This document shows positions 18,201 to 25,976 of a stretch of 43,700 nucleotides of DNA, one piece after another. The position numbers and the translations under genes are program-made. The notes under the pieces were generated by a model, which saw only the letters and a program-made list of their open reading frames with translations, did no database searches and was not told the origin of the DNA. The first letter of the stretch is position 1. Each line of letters opens with the position of its first letter. Source of the stretch: Candidatus Eremiobacter antarcticus (lineage in GTDB: Bacteria; Vulcanimicrobiota; Vulcanimicrobiia; Eremiobacterales; Eremiobacteraceae); contig QHBK01000011.1 of the NCBI GenBank assembly GCA_003244105.1, forward strand, positions 12,571-56,270. Reading direction: 5' to 3'.

Positions 18201-18718
18201 GGGCGGGCAAGAAGTCGGACCCGATCTATCCGTGGATCATCGGAGCGATTTTGGTGCTGATCTCGATGGCCGTCATCGTCAGCGCGGTGTTCCAAAAGCC
18301 GAACGCGGCGCCGCCGAACACCGGCACGATGAAGGCACCATCATCAGCCCTTCCGAGCCTCAACCCCGCTCAACGCGCCGCCCAGACGATTATGTCCGCA
18401 ACGGAGCGCACGAAGGGGAAGACGGCAAGCCGCCTGCTCGACGAGGCGTTCGCGCACGCCAATGCGACGTTCGGCAAGCAGATCTTTCAGCGTTATGCTA
18501 TGGGTCGAGGCCAGACGCTGGACGTCTACGTCAACGATGCGACGTGGCGCGGCTTGAGCGACGTCGATCAGAACACGTTATTCGCCGCGGCCGCAAGCTC
18601 GTGGGCGACGATTTGGCAGCAGACCACGGGAAAACGCTTGCACAACGGCCTCCTCATGCGGGTGCTCAACCACGCCGGCGTAGAACTGCGACGAGACACG
18701 TTTCAGGAGCAATCATGA
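18197..18718 (+). CDS. Membrane-anchored unknown protein
   Basis: 173-residue protein with an N-terminal transmembrane helix (YPWIIGAILVLISMAVIVSAV, about 11-31), a Pro/Ala/Ser-rich linker, and a soluble domain of about 110 residues that should lie outside the membrane. That domain has a repeated pattern of AHANATFGKQIFQRYAMGRG, LDVYVNDATWRGLS and WATIWQQTTGKRL, then a final LNHAGVELRRDTF. I do not recognise the family. It is coupled to the acetyltransferase (ATGA), and its stop TGA forms part of the ribosome site of the BNR gene 10 bases downstream, so the three are probably one operon. Confidence 0.75.
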   Translation: MRAGKKSDPIYPWIIGAILVLISMAVIVSAVFQKPNAAPPNTGTMKAPSSALPSLNPAQRAAQTIMSATERTKGKTASRLLDEAFAHANATFGKQIFQRYAMGRGQTLDVYVNDATWRGLSDVDQNTLFAAAASSWATIWQQTTGKRLHNGLLMRVLNHAGVELRRDTFQEQS

Positions 18719-18728
18719 GGAGTGAGAG

Positions 18729-19844
18729 ATGAGCGGTGTTCGTGTACTGGTCGGCACCCGCAAGGGCGCGTTCGTCCTGACGGCGGATGGAAAGCGAAAG
18801 GACTGGAACGTCAGCGGGCCTCACTTTGCCGGCTGGGAGATCTATCACGTCAAGGCATCGCCTGCTGAGCCGAATAGGCTATTCGCATCGCAGACCAGCG
18901 GCTGGTTCGGCCAACTCATCCAGCGCTCGGACGATGGCGGCAAGACCTGGGAGCCGGTGGGGAACAAGTTCGCATACGATGGCATTGCCGGGACTCACCA
19001 GTGGTATGACGGCACTCCTCATCCGTGGGAATTCGCGCGCGTCTGGCACCTCGAACCATCGCCCACCGATCCGGACACCGTTTGGGCAGGCGTCGAAGAC
19101 GCGGCGCTCTTCCGTTCCAAGGACGGCGGCCAGACCTGGCACGAGCTTTCGGCACTCCGCGAGCATAAGACAGGTGCCGGTTGGCAGCCGGGCGCGGGCG
19201 GCCTGTGTCTGCACACGATTCTCTTGGATCCGCGAGACTCCGAGCGGATGTTCATCGCCATTTCCGCGGCCGGCGCGTTTCGCAGCGACGACGGCGGACA
19301 GTCGTGGCGCGCGGTGAATCGCGGGCTCAAGTCGGAGGGGATCCCTGATCCGGACGCGGAGGTGGGCCACTGCGTTCACCGCATTGCCATGCACCCGTCT
19401 CGCCCCGATGTGCTGTTCATGCAGAAGCACTGGGACGTGATGCGCAGCGATGACGCCGGCGAGTCATGGCGCGAGGTGAGCGGCAATCTGCCGACCGATT
19501 TCGGCTTTCCCATCGACGTGCATGCGCACGAGCCGGAGACGATCTATGTCGTGCCGATCAAGAGCGATTCCGAACACTTTCCGCCTGACGGCAAACTGCG
19601 CGTCTATCGTAGCCGGACCGGCGGAGACCAGTGGGAGGCGCTCACGAACGGCCTGCCGCAACAGAACTGCTACGTGAACGTGCTGCGCGACGCGATGGCC
19701 GTCGATTCGCTGGACTCCTGCGGCGTTTACTTCGGCACGACCGGCGGTCAAGTCTACGCGTCGGCCGACTCGGGCGACAGTTGGGCTCCCATCGTGCGCG
19801 ATCTGCCGGCGGTCTTATCGGTGGAAGTGCAGACGCTGCCATGA
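18729..19844 (+). CDS. BNR/Asp-box repeat beta-propeller protein
   Basis: 371-residue protein built of Asp-box (BNR) repeats, annotated in databases as 'WD40/YVTN/BNR-like' or 'exo-alpha-sialidase'. At least six boxes are visible: [55 protein letters not shown] and [11 protein letters not shown], spaced as blades of a propeller. No signal peptide is present (it starts [20 protein letters not shown]), so it should be cytoplasmic, which argues against a secreted sialidase. A strong GAGGAG lies 6 bases before the ATG. It overlaps the MoaD-like gene by ATGA, implying a matched pair. Function unknown. Confidence 0.9.
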   Translation: MSGVRVLVGTRKGAFVLTADGKRKDWNVSGPHFAGWEIYHVKASPAEPNRLFASQTSGWFGQLIQRSDDGGKTWEPVGNKFAYDGIAGTHQWYDGTPHPWEFARVWHLEPSPTDPDTVWAGVEDAALFRSKDGGQTWHELSALREHKTGAGWQPGAGGLCLHTILLDPRDSERMFIAISAAGAFRSDDGGQSWRAVNRGLKSEGIPDPDAEVGHCVHRIAMHPSRPDVLFMQKHWDVMRSDDAGESWREVSGNLPTDFGFPIDVHAHEPETIYVVPIKSDSEHFPPDGKLRVYRSRTGGDQWEALTNGLPQQNCYVNVLRDAMAVDSLDSCGVYFGTTGGQVYASADSGDSWAPIVRDLPAVLSVEVQTLP

Positions 19845-20137
19845 TCCGGGTCCAGCTACCTGCTCATCTGCGCACGTTAGGCCGCGTTGAGGGCGAGGTA
19901 CAACTCCACGTGGGCGATACGGCGACGCAGCGCACCGTGTTGGACGCTTTAGAAGCATCCTATCCGATGCTGCGCGGCACCATCCGTGATCAGCTCACCA
20001 TGCGCCGGCGGCCGTTCGTCAGATTCTTCGCGTGCCAACAAGATTTGTCGCACGAAGCGCCCGATAATCCATTGCCGGACGAGGTCGCCCGTGGCACGGA
20101 GCCGTTCCTCGTCGTGGGAGCGATGGCCGGCGGCTAA
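19841..20137 (+). CDS. MoaD/ThiS-like beta-grasp protein ending in Gly-Gly
   Basis: 98-residue protein with the ubiquitin-like pattern of MoaD/Thi[21 protein letters not shown], a central [17 protein letters not shown] helix, a [12 protein letters not shown] strand, and a C-terminus LVVGAMAGG. The terminal Gly-Gly is what sulphur carriers need for adenylation and thiocarboxylation. No moaE, thiG or E1-like gene is next to it. It is coupled by ATGA to the BNR protein, so its partner may be that protein rather than molybdopterin synthase. The frame stays open upstream inside the BNR gene; the start at 19841 is chosen by coupling and family length. Confidence 0.85.
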   Translation: MIRVQLPAHLRTLGRVEGEVQLHVGDTATQRTVLDALEASYPMLRGTIRDQLTMRRRPFVRFFACQQDLSHEAPDNPLPDEVARGTEPFLVVGAMAGG

Positions 20138-20157
20138 CCGGAGGCCGCGATCGCGTC

Positions 20158-21198
20158 TCAGGAAAAGAGAGCGATTTGGCGTGCGCCTGCCGGTGCGAGC
20201 GAGGCCACTCGCACGCCGATAAGCCGCACGGGGCGGTGCAGGGCGGCACGGCGCAAGCAGAATCTGGCGGCCGCGTTGATGATGCGCGGATCGTCGGTTG
20301 GCTGAGCGAGGGATGTCTGCCGTCCGATGATGGTCCTGTCCGAAAGCTTGATCTTCACGGCCACGGTGGACGCGCGCAACATGCGCTGCTTGAGACGCTC
20401 CGCGAGCTGGTCTGCTTGCGATCGCACGAAGGGCAGCAAGCCTGCGATGCCTGCAACATCGTGCTCGAAGGTCTCTTCGCTTGAGATAGAGCGGACCGCC
20501 TCACTATCGTTGACACCACGGTGGTCAATGCCGCGGGCCAGGTCGCGAAGCTCGGCGCCCCATCGCCCGAACAACTCGTAAAGGACGTCGTCGCTCAATT
20601 CGGCGATTTGGCCGATTCGCTCGAGGCCCTTAGCCCGCACGCGCTCTTCCGTCTTGGGCCCGATGCCCCACAGCCGGCGAATCGGCTTGTCCTTGAGGTA
20701 CTCCGCTTCCGTTCCCGGCGCGACGGCGCGCAATCCGTCCGGTTTTGCATCGTCGCTCGCAATCTTGGCGACCATTTTGCCGCTCGCGATGCCGATCGAT
20801 ATCGAGAGTGCTACAGCCTCTTTCACGGCATCCTTGATTTTGCGGCCGGCGTCAAGGGCCTCGGCCACCGTGGCGTCTCCCAATTCGCAAAACGCTTCGT
20901 CAAGTGAGAGGCCTTCGACAGCGCTAGCGTGCTCATGCAAGATGGCGAACAGCGCTTGGCTGGCTTGGCGATACTTCGCGAAATCCGGCGGCACAACGAC
21001 GAGTTCGGGGCAGCGCGACTTCGCCTGATACAGCGGCATCGCGCTGAGGATGCCAAAGGGCCGAGCTTCGTACGAGGCGGTCAGCACGACGGCGCGACGG
21101 CTCGCACCGGCCACGACGAGCGGTTTGCCGCGCAACGATGCATCGTCTCTCTGAGCAACGCCCGCATAAAACGCATCGAGATCGCCGTGCAGGATCAT
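20158..21198 (-). CDS. dinB: DNA polymerase IV (DinB)
   Basis: 346-residue Y-family translesion polymerase. The N-terminus MILHGDLDAFYAGV supplies Asp6 and the steric-gate region, and LSLDEAF supplies Asp100/Glu101, completing the metal site. Helix-hairpin-helix segments follow (RRLWGIGPKTEERVRAKGLE). The C-terminus QIALFS resembles the beta-clamp binding QLxLF motif. The frame is open further upstream, but the Met at 21198 matches the family N-terminus. No convincing LexA box precedes it; only the 8-base palindrome GTTCGAAC at 21221-21228 is present. Divergent from the PLP enzyme gene. Confidence 0.94.
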   Translation of the reverse strand: MILHGDLDAFYAGVAQRDDASLRGKPLVVAGASRRAVVLTASYEARPFGILSAMPLYQAKSRCPELVVVPPDFAKYRQASQALFAILHEHASAVEGLSLDEAFCELGDATVAEALDAGRKIKDAVKEAVALSISIGIASGKMVAKIASDDAKPDGLRAVAPGTEAEYLKDKPIRRLWGIGPKTEERVRAKGLERIGQIAELSDDVLYELFGRWGAELRDLARGIDHRGVNDSEAVRSISSEETFEHDVAGIAGLLPFVRSQADQLAERLKQRMLRASTVAVKIKLSDRTIIGRQTSLAQPTDDPRIINAAARFCLRRAALHRPVRLIGVRVASLAPAGARQIALFS

Positions 21199-21288
21199 GG
21201 GGAGTTCGCTTCTGGCGTGCGTTCGAACCGTCCTCGGGAGAGCGCCATGCCAGCGGAGGAGCTGATTCTGCCCTGGAAGGGAGCCGGC

Positions 21289-22596
21289 ATGAAAGAATTT
21301 CCAGTCGACTCGATCCGAGCTCAGTTTCCCTCTCTCGGCGTGACGGACGGCGAACGCACAAGGACGTATCTGGACAATCCCGCCGGCACACAAGTGCCGC
21401 AGCGCGTGTCGGATGCGATCGCGCGGTTCTTCAAGACGAGCAATGCGAACCTCGGGGGATATTTTTCTACAAGCATAGCCGCCGGTGACGTGATGTTTAG
21501 TGCGTTGCGGGCCCTCGCCGTCTTCGTCGGGGCGTCCTCAGAGCGCGAGATCGTGGTCGGGCCCAGCATGACGAGCCTCACCTACACGTTCTCTCGCAGC
21601 CTCGGGCGGATGTTTGGCCGCGGCGACGAGCTGATCGTGACGCGCATGGATCACGACGGCAATATCTCGCCGTGGCTGGCCATGGCGCAAGAACGGGGAG
21701 CGGTCGTGCGCTGGTTACCGTTCGACCAGGACACGTGGCGCATAGAGCCTGAGGCGCTGGACGCCGTTCTTTCCGACCGGACTCGGCTGCTGGCGCTCAA
21801 CTACGCGAGCAACTTGACGGGATCGATCAACGACGTGCGCGCGCTGTCCGCCAAGGCGCGCCAAGCCGGAGCGTTGGTCTATGTGGATGCCGTTCAATAC
21901 GCTCCTCATCGCCTCATCGACGCACCGTCCTTAGGCTGCGACTTTTTGACGTGCTCCGCCTATAAGTTTTACGGGCCTCACTTGGGAGTGCTTTGGGGCC
22001 GCGAAGACGTGCTGCACGAACTCTACGCGTACAAAGTCCGACCGCTCACGGACACGCTGCCGGAGCGGTTCGAAGTTGGTACGCCGCAGCTGGAGCTGCT
22101 GGCGGCCGCCACCGCGACGATCGAACACTTCGAATGGATCGGCAACTTGTTCGGGTCTGGCGCCGACCGACGCGCACGTATCGCGATGGCTTTCGATGCG
22201 TTATGCGCGTGGGAGAGCGAACTCGCGCGCCGGTTGATCGACGGTCTGACTGCCTTGCCGGGCGTCACCATCCGTGGGATCAGTGATGCTGCGCAACTGC
22301 ACCTGCGCGTTCCGACTGTCTCTTTCACCCATTCCTCGTGTCCCTCCGCCGAGATAGCACGCCGACTGGCAGGGCTCGGGATTTTTGTATGGTCGGGCCA
22401 TAACTATGCGTTGGAGATCGCCCGCAGTCTCGCGCTGGATGAAGAAGACGGCGTCGTGCGCATCGGCTTGGCGCAATACAACACCCCGCAAGAGATTGAT
22501 AAGACCATCTCGGCCTTGAGCGCTCTTTTGGCGCCGCATTCTGAGCATCACGCCGTGAGCGCTCGTCAGGCTGAGGGCAGCCTCAGTACGAACTGA
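21289..22596 (+). CDS. Class V PLP enzyme, cysteine desulfurase-like
   Basis: 435-residue fold-type I PLP enzyme of the 'cysteine desulfurase-like, SufS subfamily' group. The PLP Lys is K226 in CSAYKFYGPH, the cofactor Asp is in VYVDAVQYAPH (D200), and a His stacks on the ring in MDHDGNISPW (H122). Where SufS/NifS carry the persulphide Cys (GHHCA), this protein has SGHNYALE, so it should not form a normal Cys persulphide; the activity may be another elimination or transamination. The ATG at 21289 has GGAAGGGAG 5 bases upstream and is preferred to the upstream ATG at 21247. Confidence 0.85.
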   Translation: MKEFPVDSIRAQFPSLGVTDGERTRTYLDNPAGTQVPQRVSDAIARFFKTSNANLGGYFSTSIAAGDVMFSALRALAVFVGASSEREIVVGPSMTSLTYTFSRSLGRMFGRGDELIVTRMDHDGNISPWLAMAQERGAVVRWLPFDQDTWRIEPEALDAVLSDRTRLLALNYASNLTGSINDVRALSAKARQAGALVYVDAVQYAPHRLIDAPSLGCDFLTCSAYKFYGPHLGVLWGREDVLHELYAYKVRPLTDTLPERFEVGTPQLELLAAATATIEHFEWIGNLFGSGADRRARIAMAFDALCAWESELARRLIDGLTALPGVTIRGISDAAQLHLRVPTVSFTHSSCPSAEIARRLAGLGIFVWSGHNYALEIARSLALDEEDGVVRIGLAQYNTPQEIDKTISALSALLAPHSEHHAVSARQAEGSLSTN

Positions 22597-22655
22597 GTTA
22601 CCGGGGCGCAAAGAAACTAAGAGAGCAGTCGCGCTAGCCGGATTCCCCACCGACA

Positions 22656-23048
22656 TCAATTCTTCATATCTGAGTAGACCAGACTTAGACCGGCGGCTTC
22701 ACCGAACGCCCGGAAATCACGGTCTCTGGTCAAGAGGAAAATACCGCTGTCGATACAGGTCTGAGCAATCAGAGCATCGCCGAGGCGCGTCTTACGCCGC
22801 GCTGTCAACACTTTGGCCCGCAACGCCCCAGCCCGACGCCAGTAACCAACTTGTAGTTCGATCATGGGGACGTCCTCAAGCGTTTCGACTACACTTGAAG
22901 GAAGCTTCGGATCACTTAGCAATTCTGTGAGCACGACCGGAACCATTAGCACCTGGCGGTCTAAGAGTGCTTGGTCGAGCATCTTTATGTCTTGACCACG
23001 GTCACCCTCGAAGAAAGCGACCCATGTGCTCGTATCAGCCGCGATCAA
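22656..23048 (-). CDS. VapC-like PIN-domain toxin
   Basis: 130-residue PIN-domain RNase, the toxin of a VapBC-type pair. The acidic active-site residues are in family positions: Asp5 (MIAADTSTW), Glu42 (VVLTELLSD), Asp91 (TRLGDALIAQ) and Asp109/Asp111 (LLTRDRDF). It is translated from an ATG that overlaps the antitoxin stop (ATGA). The base composition is less GC-rich than the upstream chromosome, which suggests acquisition. VapC toxins usually cut tRNA or rRNA; the target here is unknown. Confidence 0.9.
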   Translation of the reverse strand: MIAADTSTWVAFFEGDRGQDIKMLDQALLDRQVLMVPVVLTELLSDPKLPSSVVETLEDVPMIELQVGYWRRAGALRAKVLTARRKTRLGDALIAQTCIDSGIFLLTRDRDFRAFGEAAGLSLVYSDMKN

Positions 23049-23248
23049 CGGTCAGCCTTGAGTTGCGCTAAAGTACGCGTGAAGCGAACCTTGCCTCGGA
23101 GCTGCCGTAGGCGGGCATAAGTCCGCGATGCAGCAACGAGCTGCAACCCCGTGCAGACCGTACCGGTGATGCCAGTGCCGCTTGCCCGTTGTGCCTTTTC
23201 AAGCAGCTGCTGCGGCACTTCTACGGTGATCTTTCGTTGAACTTTCAT
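23045..23248 (-). CDS. VapB-like antitoxin
   Basis: 67-residue protein directly upstream of, and overlapping, the PIN toxin. It starts MKVQRKITVEVPQQLLEKAQ, a pattern of basic beta strand followed by helix like ribbon-helix-helix antitoxins (VAPB/type II toxin-antitoxin 'DUF2191'-like). The C-terminal half (RTYARLRQLRGKVRFTRTL) would wrap the toxin. Autoregulation is likely through the palindrome at its start codon. Confidence 0.8.
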   Translation of the reverse strand: MKVQRKITVEVPQQLLEKAQRASGTGITGTVCTGLQLVAASRTYARLRQLRGKVRFTRTLAQLKADR

Positions 23249-23259
23249 ACTCGCAGTAT
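23247..23259. promoter_or_regulatory. Candidate VapB operator
   Basis: Palindrome ATACT-CGC-AGTAT overlaps the first base pair of vapB and its upstream leader. Ribbon-helix-helix antitoxins usually bind such short AT-rich palindromes at their own promoter. Identification is by position and symmetry only. Confidence 0.35.
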
Positions 23260-23531
23260 ACCATAGTTGAGACCAGCATGTAATATGGCATCTCGGCCTT
23301 GGTCAGAGTTAGCCTGCCATCGGAGATACATCTAAGCGACACAGAGGATGCTATGTTTAGGACATCTGTGGTGCGCGCGCTGCTGCAACACCTAGTTAGG
23401 TCAATCCTGATCCGGGCTAGCGACGCTGCAGCGCGGCTGCAAACAAGATGGACTCACCATTGTTGTCCAATGTGGAGCGTCTTGAGGAACGCGGGAGGTG
23501 GACGAGGCGTAAAAGCCTTATTCCATCACAG
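23260..23531. other. Gene-free spacer before the element
   Basis: About 270 bases between vapB and the tRNA-Pro fragment. No supported gene or RNA was seen. The final bases should be the original promoter region of tRNA-Pro if the chromosome on this side is the ancestral 5' flank, but no clear -10/-35 was chosen. Confidence 0.4.
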
Positions 23532-23574
23532 CGGGCCGTAGCGAAGCCTGGTTAACGCGCCTGTCTGGGGGGCA
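23532..23574 (+). repeat. attL: tRNA-Pro 5'-half fragment
   Basis: Forty-three bases identical to nucleotides 1-43 of the tRNA-Pro(GGG) gene at 35307. They cover the acceptor 5' strand, D arm, anticodon loop and part of the 3' anticodon stem. The sequence then diverges completely, so this copy cannot form a tRNA. It marks the left junction of the integrative element, with crossover somewhere in the repeat, most likely near the anticodon loop. Confidence 0.9.
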
Positions 23575-23696
23575 CGCCAGGGCGAATTGTGGTTCCTTCC
23601 AAAAACCCGCAATAGCAGTGCAAATACCCACTACATAAAGGATTGATGCGGTTTACAACTTCCGCCAATCACCGCCACGTTTCGCCGTTAGTCATT

Positions 23697-23723
23697 CTAT
23701 TAGGAGACTAATGGGAGACCAAA
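23697..23723 (+). repeat. Probable integrase arm site, left
   Basis: TCTATTAGGAGACTA followed by ATGGGAGACCAAA. It repeats, with three substitutions and one gap, the sequence at 35241-35269 inside the other end of the element. Each copy holds two tandem GGAGACYA units about 11-12 bases apart, the usual layout of arm-type sites bound by the N-terminal domain of tyrosine integrases. Confidence 0.6.
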
Positions 23724-23761
23724 GTGTTCAATCCATCGGCAGCAATGGGCGCTTTTTCTGT

Positions 23762-23816
23762 GGGTCTCGCGTCTTGACGTAATGCGGTCGCACCATGGTT
23801 TGCCGATGCGAGACCC
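23762..23816. repeat. Inverted repeat with GAGACC cores
   Basis: Perfect 9-base arms GGGTCTCGC (23762-23770) and GCGAGACCC (23808-23816) around 37 bases. Both arms contain the GAGACC word of the nearby arm site, so they may be further recombinase or accessory-protein sites. A structural RNA role is also possible. Low certainty. Confidence 0.3.
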
Positions 23817-24103
23817 CAGTCGAGGACTGAGAGCGGCCTGAAGCCCGCGGACTCGCGGCGACGTAACGGCGAGCAGCTCCGTCGTCGGTGGAAACGTGTA
23901 AAGTCGGCGTGGCGATACGGCTGGCGCGCCCGGACCTCGAGTGAAGAAATTCGGATCATCGAATCGTGAATGAGACGCTCAGCGCGCAAGTCGGTGCGCG
24001 CGGCCTTGGATCGACGGAGAGCGCCAGAATCGCCGGTGGGCCGCGCCGGGGCAGGTGGGCTTGGTCTTGCTTGAGACACCAGTGTGGGGTTCACGCTCTT
24101 TCA

Positions 24104-25663
24104 TCAGATATTCGGAAGCAGATCGAAATATTCGTCGTCTTCATTTTTGCCGCCTTCGCCCTTCCCGAGCAGCTTCTCGGATTCGGTGAACTCGATCCGC
24201 TCGATCCACTTGACCATCTTGTAGCCGAGTTGATTTTCAACGCGCAATCGCAAAGGCGCGCCATAGACGGCCGGTAGCGGTTGCCCGTTCATTTCAAAGG
24301 CGAGGAGACACTCGGGCTTGCGGGCGTTGTATATGTCCTGCGTGTCGTAGTACGCGCCGCCGTATAGGCCGTCCCCGAAAGAGTAGAATGCGACGACCTT
24401 CGCGTAAGGCTTCGGCTTGACATGTTCGATGAGCTTACCCAGCGAAAGCCCACGCCACTGCGCAATACCAGACCAGCCCTGGATGCAGTGATGCATGGTA
24501 ATCGTTTCCTGTGCGCCCAAGGCGCGCATGTCGGCGATGGAAAGTTCGACCGGATTTTCGACCAGCCCGCAGACCTTGAGCTTATAATTCTTGAAATCGC
24601 CAGCCGCGAGAGTCTTCCAGTCTTGGCGCTCCGGCATTTTGCCGTTGGGCCAGAAGTGCGGCGAGATCTGCTCCTTGGTGTAGCGCGCGCTCGGAACGAG
24701 ACGGTCTAGCGTGATAAGCTTTAGCGGCAGCGTGATGGCCCTTTGCACGTGCTGTAGCGCCCGCGGAAAAAACCAGGACGCGTAATGGGCTGCGATCCAG
24801 GAGAGTACGATGATCGCGATACCGACGAACCCCAGGATCATCCCCGTGGAGCGCAGGTCATCGGTGCCGAGCACAATATGATTCATGTTGCGAGCAAAGC
24901 CCGTGAGCACCACGAGGGTCACATGGATCGCCACAAAGGCGATGAATCCAACGAGCAGCAAGAAGTGAATGGACCTGGCGGACTGCCGACCACCGAAGAT
25001 TCTGGCGTAGGCTGGGAACGAATTTACTACTGCCGGAGACATCGCGATTCCGGCTAAAATGGAAAGCGGCGCCATGATGAAGACGGTAGCAAAATACGCC
25101 AGCTGCTGCAGCGCATTATATCCGTAGAAGCCGTCGGGTTCGGGCGGGAAGTGGAAGTTGGCGTAGTGGACAAACGTATTCCACGCTTGCGCGAACACGG
25201 TGGGAGAAGTTGGTATAAGCCGTAGCCATTGGTCGCTGGTGAGCAGACCACCCACGAAAAACAAGCCCGTCAAGACGAAACCATAGATGTTGATAAAATG
25301 CCAGGAACGCGCAACTCCGACTGTATGGCGATAACCAGGCAGCGCAACGAGAGGCGAGATATAACGCGCATCATCCTTGGCAGTCCAAACGCGATCCGTG
25401 GGCACCTTTAAGGGCGTAAAGCGAATCCATTCGGTGCCGGGTGTACAGTCATCGTTGAAGTATAGCCGCGGGTGATCCATCAGGATTGAGAGGCCGCTGC
25501 GCATCAACATAAACAAGAAGAATATGTTGAAGAAGTGGCTCCAGCGAATCCAGAATGGAAAGCCATGCGGACCGGTGGCCGCGCCTACATGGGAGGCCGG
25601 GGACGGCGCAATATACGGCAGTCCGAGTACAGCGCCTTGTACCCAAGCCAGGATTAACGGCAC
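24104..25663 (-). CDS. Cytochrome b561-like / molybdopterin fusion oxidoreductase
   Basis: 519 residues from a GTG start. The N-terminal half is a membrane cytochrome b-like domain with several helices (WSHFFNIFFLFMLM, WHFINIYGFVLTGLFFVGG, IHFLLLVGFIAFVAIHVTL, GMILGFVGIAIIVLSWIAA) and regularly placed His residues for haem. The C-terminal half is a sulphite-oxidase-type molybdopterin domain with the metal-ligand Cys393 in MHHCIQGWSGIAQW and VFDQP-like strands. Such fusions pass electrons between quinone and a periplasmic molybdenum site; the substrate is unknown. The frame is open back to 25825 with plausible sequence but no ATG, GTG or TTG there, so the true N-terminus is probably longer or damaged. 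Confidence 0.85.
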   Translation of the reverse strand: MPLILAWVQGAVLGLPYIAPSPASHVGAATGPHGFPFWIRWSHFFNIFFLFMLMRSGLSILMDHPRLYFNDDCTPGTEWIRFTPLKVPTDRVWTAKDDARYISPLVALPGYRHTVGVARSWHFINIYGFVLTGLFFVGGLLTSDQWLRLIPTSPTVFAQAWNTFVHYANFHFPPEPDGFYGYNALQQLAYFATVFIMAPLSILAGIAMSPAVVNSFPAYARIFGGRQSARSIHFLLLVGFIAFVAIHVTLVVLTGFARNMNHIVLGTDDLRSTGMILGFVGIAIIVLSWIAAHYASWFFPRALQHVQRAITLPLKLITLDRLVPSARYTKEQISPHFWPNGKMPERQDWKTLAAGDFKNYKLKVCGLVENPVELSIADMRALGAQETITMHHCIQGWSGIAQWRGLSLGKLIEHVKPKPYAKVVAFYSFGDGLYGGAYYDTQDIYNARKPECLLAFEMNGQPLPAVYGAPLRLRVENQLGYKMVKWIERIEFTESEKLLGKGEGGKNEDDEYFDLLPNI

Positions 25664-25976
25664 AACGAAAAGCGCAACCAGAACAATCAGAGCCGAGGGG
25701 CGAATCCAAATGCGAAAACGCCGGTCGCCCGGATAGTGAACCGCCCGATGAGCACTATCGAAGGTAATCAGGGCGGCACCTCGTGAGAACGGTTGGTTCA
25801 GCAGGGTAGGGACCAGACGTTGCGTTCAGCCGCAGCGTGGCTCCTAGCAAAGCCAGTACGTTTCATTAGACTTCAAGCGCTCATGAGAGCGGCCAGTCCA
25901 ATTTCTCATGCGGGCTTGTCAATTCGGCGCTCAACGACGAAAGTCACGCGCTCGATCGTCTGATTCTACCATTCCT
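25664..25976. other. Spacer with possible 5' extension of the molybdoenzyme gene
   Basis: From 25825 to 25664 the minus strand continues the molybdoenzyme frame without a stop. It encodes a plausible charged N-terminus and the start of the first membrane helix (RFRIWIRPSALIVLVALFVV), but has no canonical start codon. The remaining 150 bases up to the next gene hold nothing recognised. Confidence 0.45.

Larger units (their letters stand above)
23575..24103. other. Left end of element, no supported gene
   Basis: About 530 bases without a convincing gene. A 128-codon minus-strand frame (23708-24094) is Arg/Pro/Ala-rich with no family features and is not accepted. The stretch holds the probable integrase arm site (23697-23723) and a long-loop inverted repeat (23762-23816). 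Confidence 0.5.

Noticed and set aside
21199-21288. LexA box in front of dinB
   Set aside because: Only the 8-base palindrome GTTCGAAC is present; it does not match a known LexA consensus in full.
23532-23574. A second working tRNA-Pro
   Set aside because: The T arm and 3' acceptor strand are missing; it is only the 5' half.
23708-24094. 128-codon minus-strand frame in the left end of the element
   Set aside because: Low-complexity Arg/Pro/Ala composition, no motif, no ribosome site; it overlaps the arm site and inverted repeat.
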